NCBI GenBank assembly: GCA_000432595.1
Contig: HF996839.1
Location: 1 to 25,135, forward strand
Source: Clostridium sp. CAG:710
Lineage (GTDB): Bacteria; Bacillota_I; Bacilli_A; RF39; UBA660
Length of the DNA stretch: 25,135 bases
Direction of reading: 5' to 3'
The notes below the pieces were generated by a model, which was not told the DNA's origin, ran no database searches, and saw only the letters and a program-made list of their open reading frames with translations. A program made the translations under genes and the position numbers. This document shows positions 1 to 7,405 of the stretch, in pieces (the first letter of the stretch is position 1; each line of letters begins with the position of its first letter).

Positions 1-278
<278 letters not shown>

Positions 279-340
279 AAGATTTTTTTAAGTTTGATTA
301 ATTTATAATTTTCCTAGCTACTCAAAATTGACGTTTTGCT

Positions 341-356
341 CAGTTTTCAAAGATCA
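341..356 (-). promoter_or_regulatory. boxA-like rRNA antitermination site
   Basis: On the minus strand the rrn leader carries TGATCTTTGAAAACTG about 65 bases before mature 16S. It closely resembles the Bacillus rrn boxA (TGCTCTTTGAAAACT type), where NusB/NusE load to form the rRNA antitermination complex. The position between the last promoter and 16S is as expected. Confidence 0.75.
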
Positions 357-383
357 TCATACAACTTTCTGAGTTGCATTAGT

Positions 384-412
384 AATATATCAAATATAAG
401 CTTCAAAGTCAA
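384..412 (-). promoter_or_regulatory. rrn promoter 1 (nearest 16S)
   Basis: The -35 TTGACT is at 407-412, the spacer is 17 bp, and the -10 TATATT is at 384-389. An A-rich, UP-element-like tract lies just upstream (413-450). The early transcript can form a small CAACT...AGTTG hairpin. Confidence 0.85.
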
Positions 413-494
413 TACTTTTTTCAAACTTTTTTAATTATTTTTTTCAAAACAATTTAACTTGATATATACTCGTCTTTTTTAATCGACGTTCTTT

Positions 495-523
495 AATATA
501 TCATTTATAGTTCCTTAAGTCAA
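495..523 (-). promoter_or_regulatory. rrn promoter 2
   Basis: The -35 TTGACT is at 518-523, the spacer is 17 bp, and the -10 TATATT is at 495-500. An A/T tract follows at 524-560. The early transcribed region holds CGTC...GACG arms. Confidence 0.85.
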
Positions 524-607
524 TACTTTTTTGAACTTTTTTTAATTATTTTTTTCAAACAATTAAAGCGATATATCAATCGATTTTTTTGAAAATCGAT
601 GTTATCT

Positions 608-636
608 AATATAACAGGTCAAGTCGTACAAGTCAA
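608..636 (-). promoter_or_regulatory. rrn promoter 3
   Basis: The -35 TTGACT is at 631-636, the spacer is 17 bp, and the -10 TATATT is at 608-613. The transcript start region forms the strongest of the early hairpins (ATCGATTTT paired with AAAATCGAT). Confidence 0.85.
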
Positions 637-722
637 TACTTTTTTAAAACTTTTTTAATTATTTTTTTCAAACAATTAAACCTGAATATTTACACGATTT
701 TCTTTCACAACCGATGTCATTT

Positions 723-751
723 AATATAACAAAGTAGAATTTAAAAGTCAA
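723..751 (-). promoter_or_regulatory. rrn promoter 4
   Basis: The -35 TTGACT is at 746-751, the spacer is 17 bp, and the -10 TATATT is at 723-728. The upstream A/T tract is less conserved than in promoters 1-3. Confidence 0.82.
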
Positions 752-817
752 CATATTTTTAATGTTTTTTTCAGACTTTTTTACCTTGAAATATACGCAT
801 TTCTCAGTTGCTTTACC

Positions 818-846
818 AATTTATCAAAAAGTTTGACCAATGTCAA
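818..846 (-). promoter_or_regulatory. rrn promoter 5 (outermost)
   Basis: The -35 is a perfect TTGACA at 841-846, the spacer is 17 bp, and the -10 TAAATT is at 818-823. It lies 66 bp beyond the ntdP stop codon, with no clear terminator between, so ntdP transcripts may also read into rrn. Its start region, GCAACTGAGAAA, resembles that of promoter 1. Confidence 0.78.
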
Positions 847-912
847 CACTTTTTCACAAATTTATTAAATTATTTTTCATATAATACATTATATGAGCCA
901 AATGCTAAAAAA

Positions 913-1452
913 TTACTGGTTTTTTGCTTTTATTTCATCATATTGTTTATGATACCTTTCAATAAGTTCTTTTTGAAAAGGCCCAGTCTTTTCTCTTGCC
1001 ATATCAATTAATCTAGACAATTCTTTCTTTAATACATAATCAATATCATCAGAATATTTCATTTTATTCTTGTGATAATTATATTCACCTCTGTCTAATA
1101 TCTTAAATGATCCATCTGGGAATACCCTTAAATCTAAATCATAATCAATATATTTAATAGTTAGCCCCTCGATTACAAATGGTGAAGCAATATTACAATA
1201 ATAATATATACCATCTTTTTTACATTGACCTATTACATTGAACCATGAATCTTTATAAAAGAACAAGATAGCTGGTTCTTTAGTTTTCCATGTTCTACCA
1301 TCAGACTCAATAACCCTTGTTCTTTCATTACCAAATACAAGATAGTCATCACATTCTTCCAATAATACAGCTTCATCCCATGCACGATGAATACTACCAT
1401 CATGTTTATAACTATGTATTATGAATCTTTCTCCTTTAAATATTTTTTTCAT
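913..1452 (-). CDS. ntdP: Nucleoside tri-/diphosphate phosphatase NtdP (DUF402/UPF0374)
   Basis: This 179-aa cytoplasmic protein matches the YgaC/NtdP (UPF0374, DUF402) family along its whole length. Family hallmarks are visible in order: the N-terminal IHSYKHDGSIHR, ESDGRTW near residue 50, the FNVIG / YYYCN strands near residues 72-87, and IDYDLDLRVFPDG near residues 101-113, whose acidic residues bind metal. The characterised S. aureus relative hydrolyses nucleoside tri- and diphosphates. The usual length is about 175-180 aa, so the gene is complete. The start is set by GAGGAATTT-ATG. It appears monocistronic, with its own promoter and the slipin terminator upstream, and is the last gene before the rRNA promoter array. 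The specific substrate here is inferred from the family. Confidence 0.9.
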   Translation of the reverse strand: MKKIFKGERFIIHSYKHDGSIHRAWDEAVLLEECDDYLVFGNERTRVIESDGRTWKTKEPAILFFYKDSWFNVIGQCKKDGIYYYCNIASPFVIEGLTIKYIDYDLDLRVFPDGSFKILDRGEYNYHKNKMKYSDDIDYVLKKELSRLIDMAREKTGPFQKELIERYHKQYDEIKAKNQ

Positions 1453-1473
1453 AAATTCCTCTTTTCATTAAGA

Positions 1474-1482
1474 ATTATAACA
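1474..1482 (-). promoter_or_regulatory. Extended -10 promoter for ntdP
   Basis: TGTTATAAT (TGn plus a perfect TATAAT) lies 22 bp before the ntdP start codon. The matching -35 position holds only TTGTTC, so the extended -10 probably carries the recognition. The leader would be very short. Confidence 0.6.
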
Positions 1483-1500
1483 TAATATGTCAATTTGAAC

Positions 1501-1540
1501 AAATAAAAAGGAAAGCTATAATTAATTATTAACTCTCCTT
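1501..1540 (-). terminator. Rho-independent terminator after the slipin gene
   Basis: Arms at 1533-1540 and 1508-1515 (AAGGAGAG / CTTTCCTT with one G-U) enclose a 17-base A/T-rich loop. The U-tract TTTTTATTT follows on the minus strand. This ends the acidic protein-slipin unit and insulates ntdP. Confidence 0.7.
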
Positions 1541-1563
1541 AATAATAAATATCTATCTTCATA

Positions 1564-2349
1564 TTATTTCTTAGTAATCTTTTCAACTGCTTTTACTGCA
1601 ATATCCTTGCCAACGCCACCATCAAATGCACGTAGAATTTCCAACGGAACAGCAAAAACTATTGTATTTGATTGATCAGACGAAATATCATTAATTGTAG
1701 ATAAAGTTCTTAGATGTAATGCCCCCGGTACATTAGCCATAGTTTGTGCAGCAAGTGCCAAATTCTTAGAAGCCTCTACTTCACCCTTAGCTTTTGTTAT
1801 AACAGCTTCTTTTTCACGCTCCGCTTCAGCAACCCTTGCAATAACTCTTTGCATTTCTTCAGGTAATGATATATCCTTTAATTCAACATTTTCAACTTTT
1901 ACTCCCCAAGGATCAGTAAGTTCATCTATAACTTGGCAAATATTTTGTGAAATTTTTTCCCTATCAACTAAAAGTTCATCAAGAGAAACAGACCCAACAA
2001 CATTACGCATAGTAGTCTGAGCAAGTTGTCCTACTGCATAATAATAATTTTCAACTTCAAGAACTGCTTTTGAAGCATCAAAAATTTTATAATAAATAAC
2101 TGCATTAATTTTTATTGACACATTATCCCTTGTAATAGCCTCTTGAGAAGGAACATCAACTGCCTTAGTTCTTATATCAACTTTCTTATAGCTTTGAAAA
2201 ATTGGCATAACAAAATTCCAACCAGGTTCCATTATTGAATCAAACTTACCCTTAGTAAATTTAATTCCCCTTTCATATTGATCAATTTGCTTAATAGATG
2301 TTAAGCAAATAAAAATACCTATAAATAGAATAAAGAATATTAGTCCCAT
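1564..2349 (-). CDS. Slipin / SPFH (Band 7) membrane-scaffold protein
   Basis: This 261-aa protein is a bacterial slipin (stomatin-like). Residues 1-18 form one hydrophobic anchor. The SPFH/PHB domain follows, with YERGIKFTKGKF near 25-36, PGWNFVMP near 42-49, VDVPSQEAITRDN near 64-76, and the conserved VGSVSLDELLVDRE stretch. Next comes a charged coiled coil (about 165-195, AEAEREKEAVITKAKGE), where slipins oligomerise. Slipins scaffold ordered membrane microdomains and are often next to an NfeD-type protease or OB-fold partner. No NfeD is present here. The gene 15 bp upstream instead encodes an acidic 414-aa protein in the same unit. The start is fixed by AAGGAGGTATTGT-ATG. Family assignment is firm; the biological cargo is unknown. 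Confidence 0.9.
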   Translation of the reverse strand: MGLIFFILFIGIFICLTSIKQIDQYERGIKFTKGKFDSIMEPGWNFVMPIFQSYKKVDIRTKAVDVPSQEAITRDNVSIKINAVIYYKIFDASKAVLEVENYYYAVGQLAQTTMRNVVGSVSLDELLVDREKISQNICQVIDELTDPWGVKVENVELKDISLPEEMQRVIARVAEAEREKEAVITKAKGEVEASKNLALAAQTMANVPGALHLRTLSTINDISSDQSNTIVFAVPLEILRAFDGGVGKDIAVKAVEKITKK

Positions 2350-2364
2350 ACAATACCTCCTTAC

Positions 2365-3609
2365 TTAATATTTTAATTCCATACTTAATTCTTTTGGAAA
2401 AGGTAGTATCAAAACTGTATCACTATCAAAGTATGCCGCAGCATCACTACCAAATTGTAGACTTCCAGGTTTTACATTAGGATCACCCGCTAATGTAAAA
2501 TATGGTTTATCTCTAGTTTCTCTATCAAGGGATACATAATAAATTATACCTTCTACTATATTATTAGAAACCACATCGTAGTTTTGTATATCTCCAAGTA
2601 GTATAGTAACATTTTTAATACCAGGATTTGATAAGTTTAAATCATCTACCTTCTTCTCAAATTCAGTTTCAATTCTAACACCATCATCAAGATATACATT
2701 TCTTCTTCCGCTAACAACCAAAACATCATTTTTAGTAGAAAGCGTTTTATGAAGAGTTAAGGCAAGTGCCGAAGAATTTCTGGAACCAGAGTTAGGATAC
2801 TTTGCATCTGCAACATTCTCAATAATAACCGGATATACCTCTTCTCCACTTTCTCCGCCAATTCTTATTCCCAAAATATCATCATCAGGATTATCCTTAG
2901 CAGCCTGTTCATAAACCTCTCCTATTATTTTATCAATATCAGAAATATATACTTTAATACCTAAATCATCTAAACTCTTTTGAACCTTATCAACAATAGT
3001 CGAAGAAGCGATTCTATCTGTTTTGCCAAGAACAACAGTAATTTTAGAAAAATCCATCTTATTAACTTCAATAAAATCAGGTCCTTCTTCAACTAAAGCC
3101 TCTTCCTTATTAGCATTATTAAAATCTATAACTTCTGACATATCAGTAGCTATAACAGGTTTTAAATCAAAGTTCTCATCTATTATATCAATATCATCTT
3201 CCGATTCCGCTTTAACTTTATCTGTATCTTCATTTATATCTATATTATTATTAGAATCAACTACGTTACTACTAGTATCAGTAACATTATCCTCCAATAT
3301 ACAAGAAACATTATCTTTTAAATATAATGATAATTCACCTAACTCAATTTTTTCATTAATTCCATTTTTAAATAAATATATGTAGATTCCATCATCACCA
3401 CATTCAATATGATCAAGTTTATAATCATTATCTAAAAAACCATTAAAATCATTTACAGTTGTAACTTCACGCTTAATAGATGTTCCATCTTCATTATCTA
3501 TTATAAATAAACATTTTTTACCATTTAAACCATTTATAGTTACATTCCCATTAGAAATATCTTCATTAGTAATAGGCTCAAATAGTTTTAAATCAGATAA
3601 ATCATACAT
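2365..3609 (-). CDS. Acidic two-part protein of unknown function, co-transcribed with slipin
   Basis: I do not recognise this 414-aa protein. It has three visible parts: an N-terminal region (about 1-105) of short beta-like segments; a very acidic, Asp/Glu/Asn/Ser-rich linker (about 105-185); and a longer alternating alpha/beta C-terminal region (about 187-414) beginning KITVVLGKTDRIA and ending in hydrophobic strands such as TVLILPFP. There is no signal peptide or membrane segment, so it should be cytosolic. The C-terminal part has an S-R-N-S-S-A-L-A-L-T-L-H run and a VVSGRRN motif that might mark a ligand site, but I cannot name a fold. It is the first gene of a two-gene unit with the slipin, which suggests a membrane-microdomain role by association only. 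The start follows GATGAGGTGTTTAT-ATG. Confidence 0.85.
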   Translation of the reverse strand: MYDLSDLKLFEPITNEDISNGNVTINGLNGKKCLFIIDNEDGTSIKREVTTVNDFNGFLDNDYKLDHIECGDDGIYIYLFKNGINEKIELGELSLYLKDNVSCILEDNVTDTSSNVVDSNNNIDINEDTDKVKAESEDDIDIIDENFDLKPVIATDMSEVIDFNNANKEEALVEEGPDFIEVNKMDFSKITVVLGKTDRIASSTIVDKVQKSLDDLGIKVYISDIDKIIGEVYEQAAKDNPDDDILGIRIGGESGEEVYPVIIENVADAKYPNSGSRNSSALALTLHKTLSTKNDVLVVSGRRNVYLDDGVRIETEFEKKVDDLNLSNPGIKNVTILLGDIQNYDVVSNNIVEGIIYYVSLDRETRDKPYFTLAGDPNVKPGSLQFGSDAAAYFDSDTVLILPFPKELSMELKY

Positions 3610-3650
3610 ATAAACACCTCATCCCTATTATTCTTATTTTACTATAATAA

Positions 3651-3679
3651 ATTATATAACAAATATTTTTACTAAGCAA
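3651..3679 (-). promoter_or_regulatory. Promoter of the acidic protein-slipin unit
   Basis: TTGCTT (3674-3679), a 17-bp spacer and a perfect TATAAT (3651-3656) lie in the short gap after the HExxH gene, about 42 bp before the 414-aa protein's start codon. Confidence 0.6.
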
Positions 3680-3681
3680 TA

Positions 3682-4590
3682 TTATTTATAAAGACAATTT
3701 GTATTAAATGTAGAAATGATTATCTCTATTTCTCTCTTTTTACTTTTAATTTTATTTATAACACTATTTTTAAAGAAAACTCTTTTTGAAAACGAAATAG
3801 TTAGTGAGTACACTTCATAAAAAAGTTTAATTAATCTATCATAATCTCCACTATTTCCAGTTATATTATCAAACCAAAATCTAACACCATCTATTTCGCC
3901 TTTTAATCTAAGCTGTTTAAGAGTTGAAGAAAATGTTTTATTATCTAAAAGAGGTTTAGCAATAGTAGTTTCCAAATAATATGCATCAGACTTATAATCA
4001 ATATTTTTTATCTCCCCGTTAATAGCTTGTAAAAGATTACTTACCTCTATATTTTCTATATTATAAGAAGACATATTACTAATAACATTAATAATATCAA
4101 TAGTTTGTTTAGTATTAATAACTTCTTCTAACACAAAACTATCATCTTTATTAATAGGGTTCAAATTAGTATCATACTTTATAAAACTAATACCTGTCCT
4201 AAGAGTAATACATTCTTTATCAAAATTTATTTCATTAACCATTGAATTAAGCGCATGATTAAACTCATGAACTATACTATCTATAAATGTTATATACCTA
4301 TCAACATCATTTTTTCTTATAACAATAAATTTATGTGAATAATATGAATCATCTTTATATAATTTTCTATCAAAATAAGCATTAACATTATTATCTGGAA
4401 TATTATTTGATAAATATATCTTTGTCTTTCTAAAACATTCTAAAATAAGTCTTTCATTCTCAATTCCATAATTAATTATAAATGCAGGAACAACAACATA
4501 TAAAAGATGCCTAATTGAATTAGGGTAATTCATATCATTAGAAATTTCATCTACAAAACTAATATATCTATTAAAATCAAAATTATTCAT
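3682..4590 (-). CDS. Putative zinc metallopeptidase-like protein (HExxH), overlaps dinB
   Basis: This 302-aa cytosolic-looking protein has no family I recognise. Residues 108-112 read HEFNH, an HExxH zinc-binding motif inside a helix (SIVHEFNHALNSM). About 43 residues later, LEEVINT (154-160) is placed like the Glu-containing third-ligand helix of gluzincin peptidases. This supports, without proving, a metallopeptidase fold. There is no signal peptide or clear membrane segment; the rest is rich in Asn, Ile, Lys and Asp. The start chosen (AAGGAGGATAGTA-ATG, 4590) overlaps the last 8 bp of dinB, so the gene is translationally coupled to DNA polymerase IV. The ORF could be read 25 codons further up, but no ribosome site is there. 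Peptidase activity and a DNA-damage role are inference. Confidence 0.75.
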   Translation of the reverse strand: MNNFDFNRYISFVDEISNDMNYPNSIRHLLYVVVPAFIINYGIENERLILECFRKTKIYLSNNIPDNNVNAYFDRKLYKDDSYYSHKFIVIRKNDVDRYITFIDSIVHEFNHALNSMVNEINFDKECITLRTGISFIKYDTNLNPINKDDSFVLEEVINTKQTIDIINVISNMSSYNIENIEVSNLLQAINGEIKNIDYKSDAYYLETTIAKPLLDNKTFSSTLKQLRLKGEIDGVRFWFDNITGNSGDYDRLIKLFYEVYSLTISFSKRVFFKNSVINKIKSKKREIEIIISTFNTNCLYK

Positions 4591-5791
4591 TACTATCCTC
4601 CTTTTTATCTTTAAAAGTTGCTGCAAGCAAAACAGATGAATTACCAAATTTATCATTAATTTCATCTAAAATTTTATTTACCATATTATCTTCCTGACAA
4701 GAAGCTTCAAAAAGTGATGCTTGTTCACAACATTTATCCGTAAAATTATTAAGTCTAATTCCTATATTTCTAATTTTAGTACCATCCCAAAAATCGTTCA
4801 ACAGTTTTATAGCGTTTTCATATATATTATTTGTAGAATTTATAGGTATATTAAGCTTCATCTGTTTAGACATCTGTTTAAAATCAAATGTTTTCATAGT
4901 AATTGCGATAGTATTTGCATACATCTTCTGTAATCTTAGTCTCTTTCCAACATTTTGAGATTGAGTTAAAAGTGTTGCCTTAAGTCTTTCAATATCAGAT
5001 ACATCTTCTTCGAAAGTTTGAGAAACGCTTATACATTTATATGCAGAAAAACTAGAAACAACTGGTGAGGTATCAATACCATTTGCATATTCCCACATAA
5101 ATTGAGCTTGATTTTTAAAGTGCTTTCTTAAGAAACTTACATCACTATTAGCAAGTTCACCTATTGTATTTATTCCAAGACGCTTTAATTTCTCAGCAGT
5201 TTTTTTACCAACCATAAATAATTCCCCAACATCAAGTGGCCACATCTTTCTTTCTATTTCATTAAGATAAAGTGTATGTACCTTATTAGGCTTTTCAAAA
5301 TCAGAAGCCATTTTAGCACATAATTTATTATTTCCTATTCCAACATTAACACTAAATCCATATTTATTATATATTTCATTTTTAATTTTATAAGCAAGTG
5401 AAACATAATCCTTATATAAATAGTTAGTATTTGTCAAATCAAGAAAACACTCATCAATAGAAAATATTTCTATATCAGGAGTAAGAGTAGAAAGAAAACT
5501 AAATAACTCATTAGATTTTTTCTTATAAAATTTAAAATCTGGTGGAAATATTAAGAGATTTTTACATTTTCCTCTGGCAGAATAAAGTGTTTCCGCAGTC
5601 TTAATTCCCATCTTTTTAGCAACCGGTGATTTAGCTAGTACAATTCCATGTCTTTTTGTCTCATCACCACCTATAACTGATGGTATATTTCTTATATCAG
5701 TTTCATAACCTTCCTCTAAAAGTTTTACTGCGGTCCAAGACAAAAAAGCATTATTAACATCAACATGAAAAATAATTCGTTCTTTGTCCAT
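4583..5791 (-). CDS. dinB: Y-family DNA polymerase (DNA polymerase IV-like)
   Basis: This is an error-prone translesion DNA polymerase of 402 aa. The palm carries the metal-binding signatures IIFHVDVNNAFLSW (first Asp near residue 10) and FSIDECFLDLT (Asp-Glu near 110), with GIGNNKLCAKMASD and helix-hairpin-helix-like FMVGKKTAEKLKRLGINTIGEL after it. The C-terminal little-finger region follows. The first motif differs from typical DinB (VDMDAFFASVE), placing it in the Firmicutes VNxAFLSW sub-type. The start is set by GGGTGATAGT-ATG; two in-frame upstream ATGs lack ribosome sites. It has its own promoter with a LexA-like box in the spacer, and shares an 8-bp overlap with the following HExxH gene. 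SOS control is inferred from the box. Confidence 0.93.
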   Translation of the reverse strand: MDKERIIFHVDVNNAFLSWTAVKLLEEGYETDIRNIPSVIGGDETKRHGIVLAKSPVAKKMGIKTAETLYSARGKCKNLLIFPPDFKFYKKKSNELFSFLSTLTPDIEIFSIDECFLDLTNTNYLYKDYVSLAYKIKNEIYNKYGFSVNVGIGNNKLCAKMASDFEKPNKVHTLYLNEIERKMWPLDVGELFMVGKKTAEKLKRLGINTIGELANSDVSFLRKHFKNQAQFMWEYANGIDTSPVVSSFSAYKCISVSQTFEEDVSDIERLKATLLTQSQNVGKRLRLQKMYANTIAITMKTFDFKQMSKQMKLNIPINSTNNIYENAIKLLNDFWDGTKIRNIGIRLNNFTDKCCEQASLFEASCQEDNMVNKILDEINDKFGNSSVLLAATFKDKKEDSNE

Positions 5792-5807
5792 ACTATCACC
5801 CATATAA

Positions 5808-5836
5808 ATTATAGAACAAATTTTCGCATATTTCAA
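5808..5836 (-). promoter_or_regulatory. dinB promoter
   Basis: TTGAAA (5831-5836), a 17-bp spacer and a perfect TATAAT (5808-5813) lie 16 bp before the dinB start codon, just past the gpmI terminator. Confidence 0.75.
5814..5825 (-). promoter_or_regulatory. LexA (SOS) box-like operator in the dinB promoter
   Basis: The minus strand reads GAAAATTTGTTC, one base off the Gram-positive LexA core GAAC-N4-GTTC. It directly abuts the -10 box inside the promoter spacer, where LexA would block RNA polymerase. dinB-type genes are classic SOS targets. One half-site is imperfect, so this is a good candidate rather than certain. Confidence 0.55.
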
Positions 5837-5837
5837 C

Positions 5838-5874
5838 AAAAGAAAAGAAACATTCTATTTTACTAGAACATTTC
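5838..5874 (-). terminator. Rho-independent terminator overlapping the gpmI stop codon
   Basis: An 11-bp stem with two G-U pairs (5864-5874 with 5847-5857), a 6-base loop, then U-tract TTTTCTTTT. The stop codon TAG lies in the stem, so the hairpin is partly coding. Confidence 0.75.
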
Positions 5875-7357
5875 CACTCATATCGCTTGGAATATCTAAT
5901 CCCATTAAACTTAAAATTGTAGGTGCTATATCAGATAACTTGCCATCTTTTACTTCTAATCCTTCCCTACATATTATAAATGGAACTTTATTAGTAGAAT
6001 GGCTTGTAACTGGATTACCTTCATTATCTAACATATATTCACAGTTTCCATGATCGGCAGTTATTATTAAAAGTCCATCTTTTTCAACTACCTTATTATA
6101 TAATCTAAGAACACAATCATCTAAATATTCAAGTCCTTGAACAGTTGCCGGTATATTTCCAGTATGTCCTAGCATATCACCATTTGCATAATTTAAAATT
6201 ACAGCATCAAATACGTCTTTATCTAATTCATCCAATAATTTTTCTGTAATAAGCGGAGCACTCATCTTAGGAGTCAAATCATATGTAGCTACTTTAGGAG
6301 AAGGAACAAGAATTCTTTTACATCCCTCTAAATCTCTTTCTATTCCTCCATCAAAGAAATATGTAACATGTGCATACTTTTCAGTTTCAGCAATTCTTAA
6401 TTGCGTTTTAGAACTATTAGCTAATACAACTCCAAGAGGGGTATCTACTTTTGGATTAGTAAAAGCATTAGTACATATAACATCACTAGAAACTGGCATA
6501 AGAGTAAGTAAATCAATATTTATATATTCCCTATCAAACTCTTTAAAATCAGGATTACTCAAAGCATATAAAAGTTCCCTTAATCTATCAGGTCTAAAAT
6601 TAAAATCAATTACTACATCGCCATCTTTTATTAACCCTTCTTCATCAATAATACATGGCTCTATAAATTCATCTGTTATTCCTCTATCATAACTATCTAA
6701 TATTGCTTCTTTATAACTAGAATATTTATTACCTATTCCACATACCATCGCATTATATGCCTTAAGAACTCTATCCCATCTATTATCTCTATCCATACCA
6801 TAGTATCTTCCACCAACAGTAGCTATCTTGCCAATTCCAATTTCTTCTAGCTTATCATTAACCCTGTTAAAAAAATCTAATCCCGATTTTTGTGGAGTAT
6901 CTCTTCCATCACTAAGTCCATGAATATAAAGTTTTTCTATTCCAGAAGACTTAGCCATATCTAGAATTGCAAATAAATGTCCTAATAAAGAATGAACTCC
7001 AGCATCCGAGATAAGTCCAATAATATGAAGTGCACTTCCCTTGTGCTTAGCCAAAGAAATAATATTATTCAGATTAGTATTATTATAAAAGCTTCCATCC
7101 TTAATAGAGGCATTAATAAATTGAGAAGGTTGATAAACAATCTTACCTGCCCCTATATTCATATGTCCTACTTCACTATTACCCATAGTCCCCGCAGGAA
7201 GTCCAACAGCTTCACCACTCGCATCAAGCTTAGAATGTGGATATTTCTTCCATAAAGAATCTAAAAATTTAGTATCAGCTTGATGTAATGCATTACCATA
7301 ATCACTATCACTTAAACCAACACCATCTAAAATACATAAAACAACAGGTTTCTTCAT
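5855..7357 (-). CDS. gpmI: 2,3-bisphosphoglycerate-independent phosphoglycerate mutase
   Basis: GpmI interconverts 3- and 2-phosphoglycerate in glycolysis, using two Mn ions. The protein is 500 aa against a usual length of about 510. The first metal Asp is at residue 11 (LCILDGVGLSD). The phosphorylated Ser is residue 61 in GNSEVGHMNIGAG, and the transferase domain has HGLSDGRDTP and GGRYYGMDRDNRWDR. The C-terminal phosphatase domain closes with NYANGDMLGHTGN and TADHGNCEYM, which supply metal ligands. The start follows AGGAGATGATATA-ATG; an upstream in-frame extension lacks a ribosome site. It is monocistronic between two terminators with its own promoter. It is the fourth glycolytic gene in the window, separate from the pgk/tpiA unit. 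Confidence 0.97.
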   Translation of the reverse strand: MKKPVVLCILDGVGLSDSDYGNALHQADTKFLDSLWKKYPHSKLDASGEAVGLPAGTMGNSEVGHMNIGAGKIVYQPSQFINASIKDGSFYNNTNLNNIISLAKHKGSALHIIGLISDAGVHSLLGHLFAILDMAKSSGIEKLYIHGLSDGRDTPQKSGLDFFNRVNDKLEEIGIGKIATVGGRYYGMDRDNRWDRVLKAYNAMVCGIGNKYSSYKEAILDSYDRGITDEFIEPCIIDEEGLIKDGDVVIDFNFRPDRLRELLYALSNPDFKEFDREYINIDLLTLMPVSSDVICTNAFTNPKVDTPLGVVLANSSKTQLRIAETEKYAHVTYFFDGGIERDLEGCKRILVPSPKVATYDLTPKMSAPLITEKLLDELDKDVFDAVILNYANGDMLGHTGNIPATVQGLEYLDDCVLRLYNKVVEKDGLLIITADHGNCEYMLDNEGNPVTSHSTNKVPFIICREGLEVKDGKLSDIAPTILSLMGLDIPSDMSGNVLVK

Positions 7358-7376
7358 TATATCATCTCCTAAAATA

Positions 7377-7405
7377 ATTATAAGCAAAAGAAAAGATTTA
7401 AACAA
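7377..7405 (-). promoter_or_regulatory. Probable gpmI promoter
   Basis: TTGTTT (7400-7405), a 17-bp spacer and a perfect TATAAT (7377-7382) precede gpmI by about 20 bp. The -35 box lies inside the terminator hairpin of the upstream gene. Confidence 0.55.

Larger units (their letters stand above)
361..868 (-). repeat. Five tandem promoter units upstream of the rRNA operon
   Basis: This stretch fills the non-coding gap between ntdP and 16S. A unit is repeated with -35 boxes at 407, 518, 631, 746 and 841, giving periods of 111, 113, 115 and 95 bp. Each unit, read on the minus strand, has an A/T tract of about 40 bp, then GTATTGACTT or a close form, a 17-bp spacer, a TATATT or TAAATT box, and a short hairpin-forming start region. 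The second to fourth units also share the long tract between promoters almost word for word. The outermost unit is the most diverged. Confidence 0.9.

Noticed and set aside
361..868. CRISPR-like or satellite repeat array
   Set aside because: Repeat units are about 95-115 bp, imperfect, with no constant spacer-repeat pattern; the conserved parts are promoter elements facing 16S.
808..1011. Plus-strand open frame of 67 codons over the rrn promoter 5 and ntdP end
   Set aside because: It has no ribosome site, lies over a promoter and antisense to ntdP, and its composition (Phe/Tyr/Asn runs) is that of AT-rich noise.
3023..3385. Plus-strand open frame of 120 codons antisense to the acidic protein
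   Set aside because: Its Ser/Leu/Ile-rich translation is the mirror of the Asp/Asn/Glu-rich real gene, and no ribosome site precedes it.
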